The position numbers and the translations under genes are program-made. The notes beneath the pieces are model-generated. The model saw nothing but the letters and a program-made list of their open reading frames with translations. It ran no database searches and was not told the DNA's origin. From Armigeres subalbatus (taxonomy: Eukaryota; Arthropoda; Insecta; Diptera; Culicidae), in NCBI RefSeq assembly GCF_024139115.2, contig NC_085139.1:15161533-15225532 (forward strand): 64,000 bases of DNA, read 5' to 3'. Below are positions 58,043 through 64,000 of this stretch, one piece after another. The number at the start of each line of letters is the position of its first letter. Position 1 is the stretch's first letter.

Positions 58043-60056
58043 CTAGGAAGTTCGTCCGGGAATTCATCCGGAAGTTCCTCCGGAAGTTCCTCCGAAAATT
58101 CCTCCGGAAGTTCCTCCGGGAATTCCTCCGGAAGTTCCTCCGGGAAATCTTCCGGGAATTCCTCCGGAAGTATCTCCGGGAATTCCTCCGCAATATCTTC
58201 CACAAGTTCCACCGGGAATTCCTCCGGAAGTTCCTCCGGGAATTCCTCCGGAAGTTCCTCCGGGAATTCCTCCGGAAGTTCCTCCGGGAATTCCTCCGGA
58301 AGTTCCTCCGGGAATTCCTCCGGAAGTTCCTCCGGGAATTCCTCCGGAAGTTCCTCCGGGAATTCCTCCGGAAGTTCCTCCGGGAATTCCTCCGGAAGTT
58401 CCTCCGGGAATTCCTCCGGAAGTTCCTCCGGGAATTCCTCCGGAAGTTCCTCCGGGAATTCCTCCGGAAGTTCCTCCGGAATTCCTCCGAAGTTCCTCCG
58501 GGAGTTCCTCCGAAGTTCCTCCGAATTCCTCCGGAAGTTCCTCCGGGAATTCCTCCGGAAGTTCCTCCGGGAATTCCTCCGGAAGTTCCTCCGGAATTCC
58601 TCCGGAAGTTCCTCCGAATTCCTCCGGAAGTTCCTCCGGGAATTCCTCCGGAAGTTCCTCCGGGAATTCCTCCGGAAGTTCCTCCGAATTCCTCCGGAAG
58701 TTCCTCCGGGAATTCCTCCGGAAGTTCCTCCGGAATTCCTCCGGAAGTTCCTCCGGGAATTCCTCCGGAAGTTCCTCCGAATTCCTCCGGAAGTTCCTCC
58801 GGGAATTCCTCCGGAAGTTCCTCCGAATTCCTCCGGAAGTTCCTCCGGGAATTCCTCCGGAAGTTCCTCCGGGAATTCCTCCGGAAGTTCCTCCGAATTC
58901 CTCCGGAAGTTCCTCCGGGAATTCCTCCGGAAGTTCCTCCGAAATTCCTCCGGAAGTTCCTCCGGGAATTCCTCCGGAAGTTCCTCCGGAATTCCTCCGG
59001 AAGTTCCTCCGGGAATTCCTCCGGAAGTTCCTCCCAATTCCTCCGGAAGTTCCTCCGGGAATTCCTCCGGAAGTTCCTCCGAATTCCTCCGAAGTTCCTC
59101 CGAATTCCTCCGGAAGTTCCTCCGAATTCCTCCGGAAGTTCCTCCGGGAATTCCTCCGGAAGTTCCTCCGGGAATTCCTCCGAAGTTCCTCCGAATTCCT
59201 CCGGAAGTTCCTCCGGGAATTCCTCCGGAAGTTCCTCCGGGAATTCCTCCGGAAGTTCCTCCGGAATTCCTCCGGAAGTTCCTCCGGGAATTCCTCCGGA
59301 AGTTCCTCCGGGAATTCCTCCGGAAGTTCCTCTAGCGAAATTCCTCCGGAAGTTCCTCCAGAGCAATTCCTCCGGATGTTCATCCAGGAGTTCCTCCGGA
59401 AGTTCCTCCGAATTCCTCCGAAGTTCCTCCGGGAATTCCTCCGGAAGTTCCTCCGAATTCCTCCGGAAGTTCCTCCGGGAATTCCTCCGGAAGTTCCTCC
59501 GGGAATTCCTCCGGAAGTTCCTCCAATTCCTCCGGAAGTTCCTCCGAATTCCTCCGGAAGTTCCTCCGAATTCCTCCGGAAGTTCCTCCGGGAATTCCTC
59601 CGGAAGTTCCTCCGGGAATTCCTCCGGAAGTTCCTCCGGGAATTCCTCCGGAAGTTCCTCCGGGAATTCCTCCGGAAGTTCCTCCGGGAATTCCTCCGGA
59701 AGTTCCTCCGGGAATTCCTCCGGAAGTTCCTCCGGGAATTCCTCCGGAAATTCCTCCGGAAATTCCTCCGGGAATTCCTCCGGAAGTTCCTCCGGGAATT
59801 CCTCCGGAAGTTCCTCCGGGAATTCCTCCGGAAGTTCCTCCAAATAGTCCTCCGGACGTTCCTCCCTGAATTCCTCCGGAAGTTCCTCCGGGAATTCCTC
59901 CGGAAGTTCCTCCGGGAATTCCTCCGGAAGTTCCTCCGGGAATTCCTCCGGAAGTTCCTCCGGGAATTCCTCCGGAAGTTCCTCCGGGAATTCCTCCGGA
60001 AGTTCCTCCGGGAATTCCTCCGGAAGTTCCTCCGGAAGTTCCTGCGAGAATTCTTC
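58043..60056. repeat. Satellite D: homogeneous 24-nt GGAAGTTCCTCCGGGAATTC array
   Basis: About 85 units of 24 nt alternating GGAAGTTCCTCC and GGGAATTCCTCC, with frequent variants lacking one or two G. Because 24 is a multiple of three and the unit has no stop on either strand, all six frames are open over long distances (up to 672 codons on the minus strand, repeating EELPEEFP, GGTSGGIP or RRNFRRNS, and 271 on the plus). I read these as artefacts. The unit resembles the degenerate GGAATTCC/TTCGGAA arrays elsewhere in the window. Confidence 0.95.
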
Positions 60057-60700
60057 TGGCCTCGTGAAGCTTGGTTAAGCATCGGTTCTCCGTGTGAGGC
60101 TGGGTCTCAAAACTACCTCTTTCATCGGCTAGCTCGAGCTGGAGAACATCTTTGTTCTCAAGGTCGGCTGGAATGTTATCTATTACGCTAATCAGACCCC
60201 GAATATTGGTGTAAATGAAATAAATCACAAAATCTTGTGTATTACAGTATTTTCGTATATTTTTCTATCCTTTTACAGACTGTGTTTAGTGTGTGTCAGT
60301 GTAGTTTAGGTCTTTTACATGGCTTGATACCGTACTTCTCAGGAAATGGTATATGAACTTTGAAACAATATTATGTAGCAATTGCCAACTCATTGTACCT
60401 GATTCTTTTTTTCATCTTATCAAAAAACGGCACTATTCCACCACTTTCTTAATCTTGAAACTTTTCATGCATTTATAATGCTCGCTAACGTGTGTCTCGA
60501 TTAAAGTCCACTTTAGAAAAGAGCTCAATAAAGAGCTCTCAAAAGTTTCATAAAGGTAAGTTGTAAGCCCTTTAGGAAACTTTTGGGAACCCTATTCGCT
60601 TTAATCTCCTTAATATTATTATTTCCTATTCAATCTTAAATGTAGTATGTAGTGCGCTTAACCCAAGTCCTAGGAGTATAGTTACACAGGAAAGCTTTTT
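60057..60700. other. Unassigned sequence right of satellite D
   Basis: No open frame of note beyond array read-through, and no tandem or inverted repeat seen. Confidence 0.4.
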
Positions 60701-60702
60701 CC

Positions 60703-60736
60703 CTGAAGAAGACATCGAACGCGACGTCGAAACGTT
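60703..60736 (+). ncRNA. Hammerhead-like hairpin motif (relic)
   Basis: CTGAAGA (60,703-60,709), one A, stem GACATCG-AACG-CGACGTC (seven positions, one A-C mismatch), then GAAA (60,729) and CGTT. Flanks TTTTTCC and GGGTAAAA can pair weakly as a further stem. The order matches a hammerhead core, except for the single base between CTGAAGA and the stem, as in the 13-37 kb family. Catalysis is not shown. Confidence 0.4.
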
Positions 60737-60829
60737 GGGTAAAATTTAAAAAATCTCAAAAATCAGCACTACAGGAAAAAAATTTATGAATAAGTATTAT
60801 AAACAAATTTACTTTAAGATACAGGCTTA

Positions 60830-61500
60830 TTGTTACTAATGGTAACAAATGTGCAATTTGAAAATCTGGTGTGCAAAGAAATGGAACCACCATTAACAAG
60901 TATGACATGCTCCTTGGTTTTGTGGATGACATCGACACTTTCTGTAGATCTCAGAGCAGTGGATGAGGCTTTCGTGCCTTTTAAACGGTAGACTGAAAGA
61001 ATTGGACTGATCATAAACTCTGTCAAAACTAAGTATCTGGAAGCTGGTAGAGAACGTGGCAGTCCGAACGGTGTTGGTCTCGAGTTGGAAATGGATGTGA
61101 TGCGATTCGAGGTTGTCGACGAATTCATATATCTTGGAACACGCGTTACTTGTGACGTTACTGACGTTACTGACGCGAAGGTAAGCGTAGCCCGCTAAAG
61201 TCTCGCTAAAGTCTAAGCATCCTGCGTGGTGGAAAATGGTATGAATCACGAGTTGTATCAAGTGTACAAAAATGCAGACATCTGCAGGCCGATACAATAC
61301 GGCAGATTACAGATGGCTGGACATGTAGTGCATATGCCGGAATAGAGACCAGCAAAAGCTATGTTCAGCAGAGAGCCTGAAAGAGGACGTCGACTCCGCA
61401 TTCGCTGGCTGTAAGCAATCGAGGAAGATGCACGTGCGGCCGGCGTGCTGGGAGACTAGTGACTGGAGTCCCAAGAACGAGTGACCTGGAATAAGACATT
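60830..61500 (+). pseudogene. Relic of an RTE-like reverse transcriptase
   Basis: Fragments in one orientation but several frames: an FVDD-type box (GFVDDIDT near 60,917), SVKTKYLEAGRERGSPNGVGLE, VVDEFIYLGTRVTCD, MNHELYQVYKNADI, GRLQMAGHVVHMPE and a truncated ARAAGV end. These follow the order of an RTE reverse transcriptase C-terminal half. Stops and frameshifts occur throughout. It is related to, but far older than, the fragment at 44,347. Confidence 0.75.
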
Positions 61501-64000
61501 ACATTCGGTGTTTCCCCGGACAACACGGAGTTTTAGACCATCTTAGGTATAGGAACTACCTTAAGCTTTTCTTCTAAAATAAAAAAAAATAATATGTACT
61601 GCTAAAACATTTTCATTTACATAGAATAATGGATCATGAATAAAAAAAATCGTTTTAAATGTCTGTATCCAAATTACTCCCACTGTGCTAATGACGACGG
61701 ACGGTAATGGTACAATTGTATGCAGATTTCGCCTTTCTTTCTGCGACCAAACCGACCTGACGCTGCTGCTGCTGTTCCACCAACACCCGTCCATTCCGTG
61801 CGCTGACGGTGGTGGCATGCACTTTTCTGCGAGTTGCTGGGCGACCTTTCGGTGAAACCGGGGACCGAATGTTGTTTTAATTTAAATCCTCCCCCAGATT
61901 AGATGCAAGAAGATTCCACCAACGTTTGTGTACAGCTCGCAGGGCGTCATTTTCTGGGTGGTTCCGCGCCGAGCGTTTCTCCGTGCTCGATGATGGTAAG
62001 GCATGCACTTCTGCCATTTGTACCAACCCATTCCCAAATGGCACCGGTTAGCACCGCAGTGCCACCATGAAGACGATACGGAAGCAAAGACTAATAGAAA
62101 ACTTCTTCAGCACAGTTTCGTGACACAAAGCAACTCCTACGGGTGGTGTTTCAACTTGAAAGAAGCTCTGTCTTTGAAAAATGGCAACACCCGGGGATGA
62201 TAATTCTGAACAAATAACGAATGAAACTGTTTTTCATAAATGTGAACATCGGGTCGTAAGCAACCTCCAGTTACCAATCGTTATAATTCGAATTTAGGTT
62301 ATGTTATGAATAACTGAACTAAAAACCATTCAAATTCAATTCCAAATAAACAAATTAAAACCAATTTTGAAGTGAGATTATAAAAGTGTATTCCCATTTG
62401 ATTTTATTTCGTTAGAAATTTGTTAAGGTTTATGCCTTGCTCTATGTTAAATAGGCAAACTTCGTTCAAATTTTCGCGTCTAATAACTGCAAAGTGGATC
62501 CGCTCCAGCTTGGTAACGGAAGCGAATAAGGAAAAGAGATTTATAGCGGTTTATTAGTGTTTGGCGTAATCCTCGGAAAGCAAAGTCAGCTTTTTCCCAC
62601 TACGCAATAGCGTCGTGAACAAATACGACAAGTCGTTAATAAATTATATGGCTAACGTTCTCGTGTGCATTCCCATCTTAAAGATCGCTCATTTCATGTA
62701 GATATCGCACACAAATTAATTCCTGACGACTCTATCTTCTAGCGTTTATTTCCCCAAAGTCCACATTATCTCACTTCAAGAGCAAAACTTCTCCTGTCTG
62801 TCAACCCCTTTCCACTCATCAAGCCGTATAATGAAACGCATCACTGACTGATTCCGATTTATTCCATCAACTGTCGTTCTCATAAAATGCCTTACTCTCC
62901 AACCGGCTGCAGGGACCTTTCGGAAGAAGATTCTCCACCACACCAATCCGAGCACCCCATAACAATAACCAACGAATGTTTTACGATCCAAAGTGCTTCA
63001 TTAATTAGTATTAGAAGACGGGGGAAGACGACAAATCCGGAAAGTGCGACCGAAGTATTCTCCGCCGCGCCGGTACAGAGTACCCGCAAAAGTTTGCCTG
63101 TTCTTCCTTCCTGATCCGGTCGAAGGCACATACGTTCGACAGCGCAAACAAACCGTCCAATCGACCAAGACGGCAAGGAGACATGTGAATTATGACGAGT
63201 ATAACAATTTGTCAGCAGCGTAATTTGATGCTTGATTTGGTGATAAATTAAATTTTTACTGCCCGGCCTCCCGTTTGATCCGATGGCAATCGTGGCGGTG
63301 CTGTGCGATTGCTCGGTCGAGAGTTCAATGAGGACAGTCAGGCCGAGCCGGGCAGGGTTAACGAGACTGGATTCTAGCTTCCGGCGGCTTCCGACAATAA
63401 CAGTCTAGTGAGCAGAGGCCGAGATTTAGATGAAACCGGTTCTGGAGAATGTATCGCATGGCAGCTCAGAGTCGGCTCTGAGGTACTGATGACTGGTGGT
63501 TGGTTGTGAAATGAATTGATTTTATTCTACCTCTTAATTAGCATTCCGTTGATTTATTGATCGTCTTATAAGCGTTTGGAAGGTGAATAACCATTTTAAA
63601 TTAGGTACACTTACGCTTGACTGAAATTTCAAAACAGTTTCCGGTTTAAACCCGAAAACAAAATCCCGCGTAAATTCAAAACAATTTTACTTTTATATTT
63701 GAAATAATTTCCGATATTTTTCCTTAAGAAACATATGTTTAGGTTGACTTGACTCGCGGAGGTAAAACATCCTATGCACTAGTTAGCCTCATACAGGTTA
63801 TAAGTTGATATAAAAACCATTTTCAACTATTTGATAACAACAATTTCAAAATACAAACACTGTTTTGAATCCTTTAAACATCTGTACTTCAATTTGTTTG
63901 TTCTTTGACTAACGACTTTCCAGGCTGGCAAAACGAATCGAGATGCCTTCTTCAGGGTATTAACAGGCCAAGACCACAGGCCTAAACGTTGGAAATTTAA
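61501..64000. other. Unique AT-rich sequence, no supported gene
   Basis: Open frames of 60-94 codons lie at 62,780-63,180 on both strands without domains. The last 80 bases (63,930-63,998) hold GCCTTCTTCAGG and GGCCTAAACGTTGG, which look like pieces of CTGAAGA...GAAACGTTGG hairpin repeats in inverted order. Nothing else stands out. Confidence 0.35.

Noticed and set aside
15856..60056. Tandem arrays as CRISPR
   Set aside because: Units are contiguous with no unique spacers and the setting is an animal genome.
57865..60228. Open frames of 672, 607, 390, 282 and 271 codons (EELPEEFP, RRNFRRNS, GGTSGGIP, FLRKFLRE)
   Set aside because: Satellite D has a 24-nt stop-free unit, so all frames are open. 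Indels move the same peptide motifs between frames.
63930..63998. Third hammerhead-like motif at the window end
   Set aside because: The pieces CTGAAGAAGGC and GGCCTAAACGTTGG lie in opposite orientations and the copy is cut by the window edge, so the fold cannot be completed.

Overview
The window looks like a transposon-rich, AT-rich intergenic or intronic stretch of a culicine mosquito genome (Aedes-like). This is inferred from the mix of elements: a BEL/Pao LTR retrotransposon, a Jockey-clade and an RTE-like LINE, tRNA-derived SINE-like sequence, many small inverted-repeat elements, and tandem repeats built on GGAATTCC/TTCGG-type units. I found no host protein-coding exon, rRNA or canonical tRNA gene that I can defend. 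Every recognisable coding sequence belongs to a mobile element and almost all are broken.

Layout. 0.9-11.5 kb: two inverted arms of a pogo/Tigger-like end sequence 10 kb apart, with degenerate tandem repeats and a complete BEL/Pao element (3510-10221, identical 410-bp LTRs, 5-bp target duplication, tRNA-Phe primer site) between them. The BEL polyprotein frame has two in-frame stops between protease and reverse transcriptase. 11.5-15.85 kb: AT-rich sequence with two copies of a dispersed repeat that carries a hammerhead-like hairpin. 15.86-23.49 kb: a 7.6-kb satellite (A) of 10/11-nt units. 25.4-32.2 kb: a degenerate 23-nt satellite (B), interrupted at 28,723-31,635 by a hAT-type element with a perfect 8-bp target duplication, whose interior is another satellite (C) apparently grown from its own end. 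34.3-36.1 kb: two small inverted-repeat elements. 36.7-43.6 kb: a nest: a pogo/Tigger-like element in a CTTCTCA microsatellite, containing a foldback element, containing a Jockey LINE, with a hairpin repeat in the LINE's target duplication. 44.3-50.6 kb: an RTE 3' fragment, a SINE-like unit, a 1.1-kb ORF1-only 'half-LINE' on the minus strand with perfect 12-bp target duplications, and a decayed BEL pol. 50.6-57.4 kb: mostly unassigned sequence with two MITEs and a 23-nt degenerate satellite (E). 58.0-60.06 kb: a homogeneous 24-nt satellite (D). 60.7-61.5 kb: a hammerhead-like hairpin and an RT relic.

Functionally the window is a record of insertions, not an operon or pathway. The most interesting signals are: a LINE-derived family reduced to ORF1 plus a 3' hairpin, with two other insertions reduced to little more than hairpin plus poly(A); a hAT element whose terminal repeat and target duplication seem to have seeded a 2.8-kb satellite; repeated hammerhead-like RNA folds whose stems are kept by wobble and compensatory changes; and several satellites sharing a 23-24-nt period with a hairpin in each unit. 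The very long open frames over satellites A, C and D are consequences of stop-free repeat units and are not annotated as genes.
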